Part shown: positions 8,466 through 16,296 of the stretch, in pieces
Numbering within the stretch: position 1 is the stretch's first letter
How the letters are laid out: each line of letters starts with the position of its first letter
Notes under the pieces: generated by a model
Told to the model about the DNA's origin: nothing
What the model saw: the letters and a program-made list of their open reading frames with translations, nothing else
Database searches by the model: none
Made by a program: the position numbers and the translations under genes
Assembly: GCF_013113715.1 (NCBI RefSeq)
Contig: NZ_CP053344.1
Coordinates: 3,534,001-3,598,000 of the forward strand
DNA from: Herbiconiux sp. SALV-R1
GTDB lineage: Bacteria; Actinomycetota; Actinomycetes; Actinomycetales; Microbacteriaceae
Length of the DNA: 64,000 bases
Reading direction: 5' to 3'

Positions 8466-9359
8466 GTGTCCCGACGAGAACGCCTCGCCATCAACCCCCT
8501 CCCCTTCCTCCTCGACGGCAGCGGCCTCGATCTCTCGCCGGAGCGCCTTCACGCGAGCTTCGCCGACATCGCCCGGGCCGGTTACTCAGCGGTGCACGCC
8601 GACGTGCCCCCGCACCTCACGCCCCGCGAGTACGGTGAGCTGCTCGCCGCCCACGGGCTCCGCCCCGCCCCTGGCTACTTCGGCGGATTCTTCGACGACC
8701 CGGATGCTCGTGCCGACGCCATCGAGGGAGCACGCCGCCACGCTGCCGCCACCGCCGAGCTCGGTGTCGACACTCTGTTCATCGCCCAGCACATGTGCGA
8801 TCCCCGCCGCGCGCATCCGGCGATCGGGGTAGAGGCGTCGGCCGAACGGGTCGCGATCATGGCCGACGGCCTGGAACTCGCCGCGCAGGTGGCGCGAGCC
8901 GAGGGGGTGACGGCAGCACTGCATCCGCATGTCGGCTCGTGGATCGAAGTCGAGGCCGAGGTGCGCGGCGTTCTCGACCGCACGCGGGGCGGGGCGCTCG
9001 CGTTCGGGCCCGACACCGGCCACCTCGCGTTCGCCGGCATCGACCCGGTGCAACTCGTCGGCGACTACCGTGACCGCGTCGCGGCCGTGCACCTCAAAGA
9101 CCTCGACACCGCCGCTGCCGCACGCGTGCTCGCCCAGGGCACGAGCTACTTCGACGCCACCCGTACCGACCGCATCTGGGCCGAACCCGGCGCCGGGGGG
9201 CTCGACCTCACGGGGGTGCTCGACGCGCTGCCCGCCGACTTCGACGGCTGGTACGTGATCGAAGTCGACCTGCCCAAGCACGGCACCCCCTTCGACAGCG
9301 CCGTGCTCTCGCGCGAGAACGTGCTCGCCCTCCCCTACTTCGCGGAGGCCGCCCGATGA
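8466..9359 (+). CDS. Sugar phosphate isomerase/epimerase family (IolE-like)
   Basis: 297 residues. AP-endonuclease-2/xylose-isomerase-like TIM barrel, a family containing inosose dehydratase, hydroxypyruvate isomerase and sugar epimerases. Seen: HPHVGSWIE, FGPDTGHLAF and VHLKDLD, which carry metal-binding E, D, H and D/E residues on successive strands. The GTG at 8466 is chosen because it lies 7 bases after the upstream stop and leads straight into the first barrel strand; upstream in-frame starts would overlap the esterase gene extensively. It overlaps the following oxidoreductase by 4 bp (ATGA). The reaction is probably isomerisation or dehydration of a keto-sugar in this operon. Confidence 0.72.
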   Translation: MSRRERLAINPLPFLLDGSGLDLSPERLHASFADIARAGYSAVHADVPPHLTPREYGELLAAHGLRPAPGYFGGFFDDPDARADAIEGARRHAAATAELGVDTLFIAQHMCDPRRAHPAIGVEASAERVAIMADGLELAAQVARAEGVTAALHPHVGSWIEVEAEVRGVLDRTRGGALAFGPDTGHLAFAGIDPVQLVGDYRDRVAAVHLKDLDTAAAARVLAQGTSYFDATRTDRIWAEPGAGGLDLTGVLDALPADFDGWYVIEVDLPKHGTPFDSAVLSRENVLALPYFAEAAR

Positions 9360-10435
9360 CGACCGAACCGTTCGGCGTCGGCATCGTGGGCGCCGGGCCC
9401 GTGGTGCAGGCCATCCACCTGCCGACCCTCGCCCGGCTCGGCGAGCTGTTCGAGGTGCGGAACATCATGGACGTGGACCCGGAAGTCGCGGCCGCCGTCG
9501 CACGCCGCGCCGGCGCCCGCGCGTCGACCTCGATCGACGAGCTGCTCGCCGACGAGCGCATCGAGGTCGTCGCGATCTGCAGCCCGAGCGCTTTCCACGC
9601 ACAGCAGGTCATCGCCGCGATGCGAGCGGGCAAGCGCGCGGTGCTCTGCGAGAAGCCGTTCGCCACCGACCGGCAGCAGGCGGAGCTGATCGCCGAGGCC
9701 AGCCGCGAGACCGGGGTGCCCGTCATCGTAGGCGCGATGCACACGGTCGACCCGGTCTGGCTCGCCGCGCTGGCGGAGTGGGATGCTCTCGGTCACGAAG
9801 CCCACACCATCCGTTCTCGTGTGGTGCTTCCGCCGAACGCCCGCTTCGAGACCTCGGCGACGGAGGTTCTGACGGCGCGGCCCGCCCTGGGGCTCCCCGA
9901 CCTCGACGACCCGGCCGTGCGGGCGCAGATGGTGTTCGGCGGGGTGCTGGGCCTCGCCGTTCACGACCTCCCGCTCATCCGCCGGCTGCTCCCCGGAGTC
10001 GACGATCTCGAGGTGGTGTCGGCGAGCGCGCTCTCCCCGTGGGGCTACGAGATCGGGTTCACGGCGCACGGCCGGCTGGTGCACGCCATCGGCGCGCTCA
10101 CCGAGCAGTGGCGGCCCACCTGGGAGCTCGAGGTGGTGGCCGACGAGGCCAGGCTTCTGCTCGAGTTCCCACCGTCGTACGTGCAGGCGGGCTCTGCGAC
10201 CGCGACCATCGCCACGGATGCGCGCACCGTGCGCTTCGGTCCCTCTGCCCACAACGGCTACGAAGGCGAGTGGCGGGCGCTGCACGCCATCGCCGCGGCG
10301 GGGTCGGCGGCGGGGTCGGCGGGGTCGGGGTCGGCGGCTGCGCCTTCCGTCGACGCGCTCATCGACGATCTCGAGTTCGTCTTGACGGTCGCCGCGGCGG
10401 CCTCCGAGACCGCTTGGCGGGAGGAGACGCGATGA
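9356..10435 (+). CDS. Gfo/Idh/MocA-family NAD(P)-dependent oxidoreductase
   Basis: 359 residues. Sugar or cyclitol dehydrogenase: N-terminal Rossmann domain with GIVGAGPV near residue 8, and the family signature CEKPF (E99, K100, P101) where the lysine acts with a downstream histidine. The C-terminal alpha/beta domain begins near residue 130. It likely oxidises a sugar carbon at C1, C3 or an inositol hydroxyl. A run of Gly-Ser-Ala near the C-terminus (about residues 315-328) is encoded by imperfect GGGGTCGGC repeats. The next gene starts 4 bp inside its end. Confidence 0.8.
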   Translation: MTTEPFGVGIVGAGPVVQAIHLPTLARLGELFEVRNIMDVDPEVAAAVARRAGARASTSIDELLADERIEVVAICSPSAFHAQQVIAAMRAGKRAVLCEKPFATDRQQAELIAEASRETGVPVIVGAMHTVDPVWLAALAEWDALGHEAHTIRSRVVLPPNARFETSATEVLTARPALGLPDLDDPAVRAQMVFGGVLGLAVHDLPLIRRLLPGVDDLEVVSASALSPWGYEIGFTAHGRLVHAIGALTEQWRPTWELEVVADEARLLLEFPPSYVQAGSATATIATDARTVRFGPSAHNGYEGEWRALHAIAAAGSAAGSAGSGSAAAPSVDALIDDLEFVLTVAAAASETAWREETR

Positions 10436-11283
10436 CCGCGTGGTCGGTGCAGGTCGAGTCGGCAGACCCGGAGCGTACGGCTGTGGCGGTGGCGACTCTC
10501 GCGACGCTTCCCCTCTCGTTCCGACGCTTCTCCGCCGGGGCTTCCGACGCCCGCGCCGACGCCGTCGCCGCTCGTCCCGATGTCGTGGTGGTCGCGGGCT
10601 CCGAGGGGTGGGTCGAGCGGGCTCGGGAGGCGGCGAGCGCCGGGGCGCGCGGTGTGGTCGTCACCGATCCGCTGCCCGTGGCTGCGCGTGTGCCCCTCGT
10701 CGCCTTGGCCGACGACGTCTCGGGCTGCGCCATCGTGCTGGCCGAGAGCTGGGCCTCCTCGCCCGCGCTGCTGACGGCGGCGGAGCGCCTGTCCGCCCCG
10801 ATCGCCCGCACCCGCGTGGTCGACGCCCGGAGCATCGAACCCCGTAGAGGCCGCGATCTCCGCGCAGTGCTCTTCGCCCAGCTCCGGGCGGTGCAGCGGC
10901 TCGGGGTGGAGGTGAGCTCGCTCGAGGTCGTCGCGGAGACGGCATCCTCCCTCCTCGGAGTGGGCCGATCGACGACGGGGGCCCGGATCGTGCTGAGCGC
11001 CGCGCGCAGCGACACCGCGGACTGCACGCTCGACCTCCTGCTCGTGGCTCCCGACGAGACCATCCGCATCGAGGTGCCCGATGGCACGACGGCGCGCCCC
11101 GGGCGGGCAGTCCACACCTCGGCGAGCGACGCCGTCGAGCTGCCCACGATCTGGCAGACCGCGCACCGCACCGCGTGGCAGAGACTCAACGACGCGCTCC
11201 TCGCCGGCGGGCGACCCGGCGACCTCGAGTCCTTCGCCAGAGCGAGCGCTCTCCTGCCTCCCCTCACCCCGCCGGGCGACTGA
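10432..11283 (+). CDS. Hypothetical protein, possibly degenerate Gfo/Idh-like
   Basis: 283 residues, last gene of the operon. No sure family. The first half alternates strands and helices like a nucleotide-binding domain, but it lacks a GxGxxG loop and the EKP motif; the second half (from about residue 140, RDLRAVLFAQLRAVQRLG) resembles the C-terminal part of some sugar oxidoreductases. It may be a non-catalytic partner of the preceding oxidoreductase. The ATG at 10432 forms ATGA with the upstream stop. Its end overlaps by 20 bp the 3' end of the convergent VOC gene, so the transcription units meet here. Confidence 0.5.
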   Translation: MTAWSVQVESADPERTAVAVATLATLPLSFRRFSAGASDARADAVAARPDVVVVAGSEGWVERAREAASAGARGVVVTDPLPVAARVPLVALADDVSGCAIVLAESWASSPALLTAAERLSAPIARTRVVDARSIEPRRGRDLRAVLFAQLRAVQRLGVEVSSLEVVAETASSLLGVGRSTTGARIVLSAARSDTADCTLDLLLVAPDETIRIEVPDGTTARPGRAVHTSASDAVELPTIWQTAHRTAWQRLNDALLAGGRPGDLESFARASALLPPLTPPGD

Positions 11284-11635
11284 ACAGATTCACGACGTTC
11301 CCGTCGGGGTCGCGCACGAGCGCCGAACGGTTGCCCCAGGGCATGGTCGTCGGCGCGAGCACGACCTCGTCGCCCTCGGGCTGCAGCGCCGCGAAGCACC
11401 CGTCGACGTCATCGACCTCGAACTCGATGAACACCGACCGGTTCGCCGCCGGCGCCATCGCGCCGCCGAGCATCGCGACGGTGGAGGTGTCGGCGATCGC
11501 CAACGCAGCCCCCGGTCCGCCGAACTGGGCGAACGGCGGCGCCGGCCGCTCGGCCTTCTGCCCGGTGACCCGCTCGTAGAACGCGACCATGCGGTCGAGA
11601 TCGGCGTTGACGATGCGGATGGATGCGAATGACAT
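11264..11635 (-). CDS. VOC/glyoxalase-superfamily protein
   Basis: 123 residues. Vicinal-oxygen-chelate fold with two beta-alpha-beta-beta-beta modules: ASIRIVNADLDRMVAFYERVTG starts the first and SVFIEFEVDDVDGCFAALQ the second, ending in LVRDPDGNVVNLF. Such proteins are glyoxalases, dioxygenases or antibiotic-binding proteins; the strong metal-ligand pattern of glyoxalase I is not obvious, so function is open. The ATG at 11635 has GGAGG upstream. Neighbouring minus-strand genes are a WYL regulator and a small hypothetical protein. Confidence 0.75.
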   Translation of the reverse strand: MSFASIRIVNADLDRMVAFYERVTGQKAERPAPPFAQFGGPGAALAIADTSTVAMLGGAMAPAANRSVFIEFEVDDVDGCFAALQPEGDEVVLAPTTMPWGNRSALVRDPDGNVVNLFSRPAG

Positions 11636-11718
11636 GGGAGACCTCCGGATGCGATGGGACGGGGAAGCTCCACCATCGCCCTCGGGTGCGACGACGTCCT
11701 GTCGGCATTTCGGCGGAA

Positions 11719-12420
11719 TCAGTCCCAGTCGACCGCCGAGCGCAGCCTCCCGTATTCGATGGCGAGGTCGGAGGCGCGGAGCGACCGTCTCGGCGGGCGT
11801 TCGTCCATGATCTCCAGCGCGAGCATCCGGTCGCTGCGGAAGGCGCGCACGCCGTCTCGCGTGCGGCACCAGGCGACGAGGTACCAGGCGCCGTCTCTGC
11901 CGATCGAGCCGAGGGGTTCGACGTCGCGCCAGGTCTCGGTGCCCGCGCCGTCTCGGTAGCGGAGCCTCACCACGCGGTCGGCGAGGAGGGCGCGGGAGAA
12001 GTCCGCCGGCGCTGCGACGGTCTGCTCCTCCTCTTCGAGGAAGTGGATGCGCGACCCCAGGGCGAGAGCACGCGCCGAATCGCTGTCGGGCATGGCGGCA
12101 AGGGCCTTCCGCGCGGCGCTGCGAGCCGCGTGTCGGAACGGGCTGTGCCTGAGCCCGCCGAGCGCGATCAGCACCGCGAGCGCCTCGTCGAGGGTGAATC
12201 GCATCGGGCCGAGGGTGGCCGAGACGTCGATGACGTAGCCGCCCGCCCGGCCCGGCTCCGCCCAGATCGGCAGGCCCGACTCCTGGAGCGCCAGCAGGTC
12301 GCGCTCGATCGTGCGGGTGGAGACCTCGAAGCGGGCGGCGAGGCGGCGTGCGCTCGAGGGGCGCGGTGACGTCGCCCGCAGTTCCTCGACGAGGCCGAAG
12401 AGCCGATCCGTGCGGTTCAC
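11719..12420 (-). CDS. WYL-domain HTH transcriptional regulator (YafY/DeoR type)
   Basis: 233 residues. Residues 1-60 form an HTH-11 winged helix (RLAARFEVSTRTIERDLLAL), followed by a WYL domain whose core is seen as GAWYLVAWCRTRDGVRAFRSDRM. WYL proteins bind nucleic acid or small ligands and control nearby genes. It starts with GTG; the VOC gene lies 83 bases downstream on the same strand and may be its target. There is no evidence for a phage or CRISPR setting. Confidence 0.85.
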   Translation of the reverse strand: MNRTDRLFGLVEELRATSPRPSSARRLAARFEVSTRTIERDLLALQESGLPIWAEPGRAGGYVIDVSATLGPMRFTLDEALAVLIALGGLRHSPFRHAARSAARKALAAMPDSDSARALALGSRIHFLEEEEQTVAAPADFSRALLADRVVRLRYRDGAGTETWRDVEPLGSIGRDGAWYLVAWCRTRDGVRAFRSDRMLALEIMDERPPRRSLRASDLAIEYGRLRSAVDWD

Positions 12421-12465
12421 CTCTCGATTATGCGCCGCCGGGCAGTCGTCGCCGACGCGGGCTCG

Positions 12466-12825
12466 CTACCGCTGCGCCTCGCCCGTGGCGGTGATCGGGT
12501 TGTGGTGGGCCACCGGCGCACCCCCGTCTCCGCCGGGCTCCTCGACCAGCTGCAGGCCTCCGGGCTTGTTGGCCTCGAGCATGAGCGCCTCCACCCAGGC
12601 CCCGTTGATGCTCGGATTGCGGTGCCCGTAGAACTTGAAGGTCACGTCGGCCAGCGGGTGCACCCACGTGGTGGTGCGCCCGTCGCCCGAGTCGGCGCTG
12701 TCGCGCCAGCTGAAGAACGTCGACTCACCCCGACGCAACTTGGCGCCGATGACCACCTGCAGGTGAGCCAGGACACGGTCGTCGAACTCGACCTCGATGT
12801 GCGATCCGCACAGGAATTTTCCCAT
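12466..12825 (-). CDS. Small DUF7882-like protein (often mislabelled DNA ligase)
   Basis: 119 residues. I recognise the pattern MGKFLCG..IEVEFDDRVLAHLQVVIGAKLRRGESTFFSW from many Microbacteriaceae proteins that databases call ATP-dependent DNA ligase, yet it has none of the nucleotidyltransferase motifs (no KxDG). The HPLADVTFKF..HRNPSINGAWVEALM stretch is also typical. Role unknown. The ATG at 12825 has GAGGAGG about 7 bases upstream; the frame is open further but without a better start. Its presence supports a Microbacteriaceae origin. Confidence 0.6.
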   Translation of the reverse strand: MGKFLCGSHIEVEFDDRVLAHLQVVIGAKLRRGESTFFSWRDSADSGDGRTTTWVHPLADVTFKFYGHRNPSINGAWVEALMLEANKPGGLQLVEEPGGDGGAPVAHHNPITATGEAQR

Positions 12826-12935
12826 CAGAGCCTCCTCACCCCTCCACACTCCCGCGCACTTCGGACGACGTCAACCGTGGGCGGATAATTGGGCGGCGGT
12901 TGGCCGTGTCGATCAGCACCACGCCCGTCTTCGAG

Positions 12936-13628
12936 CTATCGGCCGACACCGTCAGAGGTCGCTGACGACCAGGCGCGGCCGACTCCGGCGATGTGCTCGC
13001 CGATGAGCCTCTCGGCGGCATCGACCTCGCGATCGCGAAGCAGCTGCACGAGCTCGCCGTGCTCCGCGGCGCTCCGCAGCAGCAACGGTCTCTTCTCCTC
13101 CCGGCCGAGGCCGCTCAGTCGCGACCGCGAGCGCAGCACGCGGATGGTCTCCACGACCTCCGTGTTGCCCGCGAGCGCGAGAAGCGACAGGTGGAAGTGC
13201 TGGTCGGCCACGACGTGGCCGGTGAAGTCGAGGTCTTCGACCGCAGCCTTCGTCGCGTCGGCGAGGTCGAGCAGCGCCGCGTACTCCTGGTCGCTGAGGC
13301 CCCGCGCCGCGATCCGCGCGGTGATGGGCACCTCGATCAGCAGCCGGAGGTCGAGCAATTGGGCGAGCTGGGCGGCCGAGGGCTCGACGACGCGGAAGCC
13401 CTTGTTGCGCACGACCTCGACCAGTCCGTCCTTGGCGAGGTCGATCATGGCCTCGCGCACAGGGGTCGCCGAGACACCGAGCTCGGCGCCCAGGGCCGGG
13501 GCCGAGTAGACCACCCCGGGCTTCAGCTGCTCGGCGAGCACCGACGCTCTCAGGATCTCCGCGACCTGGTGACGACGGCTGGGCAGATCGGTCGGGCGAT
13601 CCAGCGGCCAGCGCTCGTTGATGGTCAC
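12936..13628 (-). CDS. GntR-family regulator, FCD domain (copy 1)
   Basis: 230 residues. Winged-helix GntR domain (about residues 20-85; SAPALGAELGVSATPVREAMIDL) then an all-helical FCD ligand domain. FCD proteins sense organic or amino acids, often via a metal. Divergent from the hydroxyproline epimerase gene across 61 bases that contain TGCAATGTCAC and a promoter, so it probably controls both. It is a clear paralogue of the regulator at 14701-15420: both share VVYSAPAL, TPVREAMI and NKGF in the same places. Start GTG or ATG upstream is not needed; the listed first residue gives a normal GntR N-terminus. Confidence 0.85.
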   Translation of the reverse strand: MTINERWPLDRPTDLPSRRHQVAEILRASVLAEQLKPGVVYSAPALGAELGVSATPVREAMIDLAKDGLVEVVRNKGFRVVEPSAAQLAQLLDLRLLIEVPITARIAARGLSDQEYAALLDLADATKAAVEDLDFTGHVVADQHFHLSLLALAGNTEVVETIRVLRSRSRLSGLGREEKRPLLLRSAAEHGELVQLLRDREVDAAERLIGEHIAGVGRAWSSATSDGVGR

Positions 13629-13631
13629 GGC

Positions 13632-13662
13632 TTGCCCTCTCTGTGCAATGTCACGTTATATT
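13632..13662 (+). promoter_or_regulatory. Promoter and operator for the epimerase gene
   Basis: TTGCCC (13632-13637) with an 18-base spacer to TTATAT (13656-13661) is a plausible promoter 28 bases before the epimerase ATG. The spacer carries TGCAATGTCAC (13644-13654), the same 11-mer found at 15485, and in variant form at 15533 and 20455. It is read as a GntR-type operator that would block the promoter when occupied. Confidence 0.55.
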
Positions 13663-13689
13663 AGCAACACCTGTCACCGAGGAGGATGA

Positions 13690-14691
13690 ATGCGAAGCAG
13701 CAGGATGATCAGCGCCGTCGACTCGCACACCGAGGGGATGCCGACCCGGGTCGTCATCGGCGGTGTCGCGCCCGTGCCAGGCACCACCATGTCGGATCGC
13801 CGCGACTGGGCCCAGACCCATCTCGACGATCTGCTCGGCTTCCTCATGCGCGAACCTCACGGTCATGCCTCGATGTCGGGCGCGATCCTCCAACCCCCCA
13901 CGCGCGCTGACGCCGACTGGGGCGTGCTGTACATCGAGACCACCGGATTCCTGCCCATGTGCGGGCACGGCACGATCGGCGTGGCGACGGTGCTGATCGA
14001 GACGGGGATGGTCGAGGTGGTCGAACCCGTGACCGTCATCCGTCTCGACACGCCAGCCGGCCTCGTGACCGCCGAGGTCTCGGTCACCGATGGTCGCGCG
14101 ACGTCGGTGACGCTCACGAACGTGCCGTCGTTCGTCTTGGCCCGCGATCAGGTCGTGCACGTCGACGGTCACGGCCTGCTGCGCTACGACATGGTCTACG
14201 GAGGCAACTTCTACCCCATCGTCGAGGCGGCCGACCTCGGGCTCGACGTCGACCTCCAGCACAAGCAGGAGCTCATCGACCTCGGTCTGCGTGTGATCAG
14301 CGCGATCAACGAGCAGAACCCGCCCGCGCATCCCGAGAACCCCTCGATCGCCACCATCCACCACGCCCAGTTCGTCGCGCCGGGACGCGACGGAGCGGAT
14401 GCGCGCAACGTCGTTCTCAACGTGCCCGGTTATTTCGACCGGTCCCCCTGCGGCACCGGCACCTCGGCCAGGCTCGCCCTGCTGCACGCCCAGGGCCGCC
14501 TCGGAGTGGGCGAGGAGTTCGTGAACGAGTCGATCATCGGGAGCCGCTTCGTCGGCCGGGTGCTCGAGACGACGACGATCGCCGGCTTCGACGCCGTCGT
14601 GCCCTCGTTCTCGGGCCGGGCCTGGATCACCGGTTTCAGCCAGCATCTGCTCGACCCCACCGACCCGTTCCCGGCCGGTTTCACCGTCTGA
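13690..14691 (+). CDS. Proline racemase-family enzyme, probable 4-hydroxyproline 2-epimerase
   Basis: 333 residues. Cofactor-independent PLP-free racemase fold. Both catalytic cysteines are present: C91 in MCGHGTIG and C254 in SPCGTGTSA. Two cysteines mark racemases/epimerases, whereas trans-3-hydroxyproline dehydratases replace the first. Expected reaction: trans-4-hydroxy-L-proline to cis-4-hydroxy-D-proline, the first step of bacterial hydroxyproline use. ATG at 13690 follows GGAGG with 4 spare bases. The adjacent DapA-like and DadA-like genes and amino-acid ABC transporter support hydroxyproline rather than proline as substrate. Confidence 0.8.
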   Translation: MRSSRMISAVDSHTEGMPTRVVIGGVAPVPGTTMSDRRDWAQTHLDDLLGFLMREPHGHASMSGAILQPPTRADADWGVLYIETTGFLPMCGHGTIGVATVLIETGMVEVVEPVTVIRLDTPAGLVTAEVSVTDGRATSVTLTNVPSFVLARDQVVHVDGHGLLRYDMVYGGNFYPIVEAADLGLDVDLQHKQELIDLGLRVISAINEQNPPAHPENPSIATIHHAQFVAPGRDGADARNVVLNVPGYFDRSPCGTGTSARLALLHAQGRLGVGEEFVNESIIGSRFVGRVLETTTIAGFDAVVPSFSGRAWITGFSQHLLDPTDPFPAGFTV

Positions 14692-14700
14692 GCGAGGAGT

Positions 14701-15420
14701 TCACTCCTGCGCAGCGGCCTCCTCGCGCCAGGCGTCGCCCGCCAGCCGCAGGTGCTCGTCGAGGAGCGTCGCGGCGGCGTCGGCATCCTTCGCCCGGATG
14801 AGCTCCACCAGTTCGCGGTGCTGCTCCGAGGTGTGGATGAGGACGTCGTGCTTGGCCGGTGAATCGAGCCCGCTGAGCCGCCAGCGGGCCCGCAGGGTGC
14901 GCACGATCTCGGTGATCTCGGCGTTGCCGCCGAGCCCCACCAGCTCGACGTGGAAGGTGAGATCGGCGAGCACGTGGGCGATGAAGTCACCCTTCTGCGC
15001 CGTGGTGAGCGTGTGGTCGGCGAGTTCGCCGAGTCTCGCGTAGTCGTCGTCGGAGAGACCGTCCTGCGCGACGCGGCGGGCCATCGGCACTTCGAGAAGC
15101 AGCCGGGCGTCGAGCATCTCGGTCAGCTCGCGCTGGGTGGGCGACGCCACCACGAAGCCCTTGTTGGGCGCCACCGTGATGAGCTTCTCGCGCGCGAGGG
15201 TGATCATCGCCTCGCGCACGGGGGTCGGCGAGACGCCGAACTGGGCCGAGAGTGCCGGAGCGGAATAGACGACACCGTCCTCCATCGCGCCCGAGAGCAC
15301 CGCGGCGCGCAGCACGTCGAGGATCTGGTCACGCCGGTTGGGCACCGCCAGCCCACCCGGCGCGGTGCCGAGCATGCGTGCGGCGGCCGAGGAGACGTCA
15401 TCGGGGAGCTTGTTGATCAC
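14701..15420 (-). CDS. GntR-family regulator, FCD domain (copy 2)
   Basis: 239 residues with the GTG start at 15420 (GGAGGA lies about 11 bases upstream); an ATG at about 15456 is in frame but has no ribosome binding site. GntR winged helix (SAPALSAQFGVSPTPVREAMITL) plus FCD domain. It converges on the epimerase gene with 9 bases between stops and is divergent from the operon starting at 15569. The shared gap contains a TTGACA promoter flanked by two TGCAATRTCAC sites. Paralogue of the regulator at 12936-13628; the two may compete for the same operators. Confidence 0.85.
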   Translation of the reverse strand: MINKLPDDVSSAAARMLGTAPGGLAVPNRRDQILDVLRAAVLSGAMEDGVVYSAPALSAQFGVSPTPVREAMITLAREKLITVAPNKGFVVASPTQRELTEMLDARLLLEVPMARRVAQDGLSDDDYARLGELADHTLTTAQKGDFIAHVLADLTFHVELVGLGGNAEITEIVRTLRARWRLSGLDSPAKHDVLIHTSEQHRELVELIRAKDADAAATLLDEHLRLAGDAWREEAAAQE

Positions 15421-15484
15421 GCTGACTCGATTCCTCCGAGGGCTGGGTGGACCCATCGATGGTATCGAGGACAGCAGATCTTTG

Positions 15485-15495
15485 TGCAATGTCAC
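15485..15495. promoter_or_regulatory. GntR-type operator half-site TGCAATGTCAC
   Basis: TGCAATGTCAC, identical to 13644-13654. It lies 10 bases upstream of TTGACA and 65 bases from the divergent regulator start, a position suited to controlling both directions. Confidence 0.55.
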
Positions 15496-15504
15496 ACTGT
15501 TTTC

Positions 15505-15551
15505 TTGACATCGCCGCAGCGACCTGATTCTATGCAATATCACATTGCAAT
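15505..15551 (+). promoter_or_regulatory. Operon promoter with overlapping operator
   Basis: A consensus TTGACA (15505-15510) is followed 17 bases later by TTCTAT (15528-15533). TGCAATATCAC (15533-15543) runs directly into ATTGCAATG (15544-15552), making TGCAAT-ATCAC-ATTGCA, an inverted repeat covering the end of the promoter and probable transcript start. This is classic repressor placement for the operon beginning at 15569. Confidence 0.6.
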
Positions 15552-15568
15552 GCCGCTAAGGAGTCCAC

Positions 15569-16249
15569 GTGCCCGAATTCATCTTCATGCTCACGAACCG
15601 CGATCGAACCGTCGACGATGCTCGGACCGTGCTCGACCAGATCGCGGGCACCGGCCTTCGCCACGTGGGGTTCAAAGACGTCGGCGCGACGCCCGAGCTG
15701 CAGCGCGAGCTCACCGCGCAAGCGAAGGCAGCAGGGATGACGGTCTACCTCGAGGTCGTCTCCCTGACGGCCGACGACGAGCGCCGCTCGATCGACGCCG
15801 CCCTTGGCGCGGGGGTCGACTGGGTGCTCGGCGGGCAGTTCGCCGAGACGGCGAGCGCCCACCTCGCCGGCTCCGGCATCCGTTTCGCTCCGTTCCCCGG
15901 CAAGATCGTCGGGCACCCGAGCGAGTTGACCGGTTCGGTCGAGGAGATCGCCGACCACGCCGGCGCCCTGTCGGCGCTCGACGGGGTCGACGGCGTCGAC
16001 CTGCTCGCCTACCGGCACACGAGCGCCGACGTGCCGGAACTCATCCGCCGCACGGTGCAGGCCGTGCCGGGGCGGGTCATCGTCGCCGGCTCCGTGACCA
16101 CAGAGGCTCAGGTGGCCGCGATCGACGAGGCCGGCGCCTGGGGCTTCACCATCGGGGGAGCCATCTTCGACGGCGTCCTGCCGGGCGAGAAAGACGTCGT
16201 GTCACAGGTGCGGACGGCGTTGGCCTTCGCCGAGCGGGCCCGGCGCTGA
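15569..16249 (+). CDS. Unassigned phosphate-binding-barrel-like protein
   Basis: 226 residues, soluble. It looks like a compact beta/alpha barrel: strands such as HVGFKDVG, VYLEVVS, WVLGGQ, FAPFPGKIVG, LLAYRH and VIVAGSV, then GAWGFTIGGAIFDG, which resembles the C-terminal phosphate-gripping loops of HisA/NanE-like ribulose-phosphate barrels. I cannot name the family. GTG start with AAGGAG upstream. It is the first gene of the operon that includes the DapA-like, DadA-like, cupin and FGGY kinase genes; a kinase downstream suggests that its substrate may be phosphorylated. It is not a known part of hydroxyproline degradation. Confidence 0.6.
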   Translation: MPEFIFMLTNRDRTVDDARTVLDQIAGTGLRHVGFKDVGATPELQRELTAQAKAAGMTVYLEVVSLTADDERRSIDAALGAGVDWVLGGQFAETASAHLAGSGIRFAPFPGKIVGHPSELTGSVEEIADHAGALSALDGVDGVDLLAYRHTSADVPELIRRTVQAVPGRVIVAGSVTTEAQVAAIDEAGAWGFTIGGAIFDGVLPGEKDVVSQVRTALAFAERARR

Positions 16250-16296
16250 GGCGCGCGCATCCGACATCCAGCATCAGACATTCAGAAGGAGAGAAC

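Noticed and set aside
10300-10345. Minisatellite in the Gfo/Idh gene (GGGGTCGGC repeats)
   Set aside because: Short and imperfect, stays in frame as a Gly/Ser/Ala linker, so only a minor low-complexity stretch.
12466-12825. DNA ligase
   Set aside because: Proteins of this look are often labelled so, but at 119 residues it has no ligase motif.
13690-14691. Trans-3-hydroxyproline dehydratase
   Set aside because: Those enzymes lack the first catalytic cysteine; here both cysteines are present.
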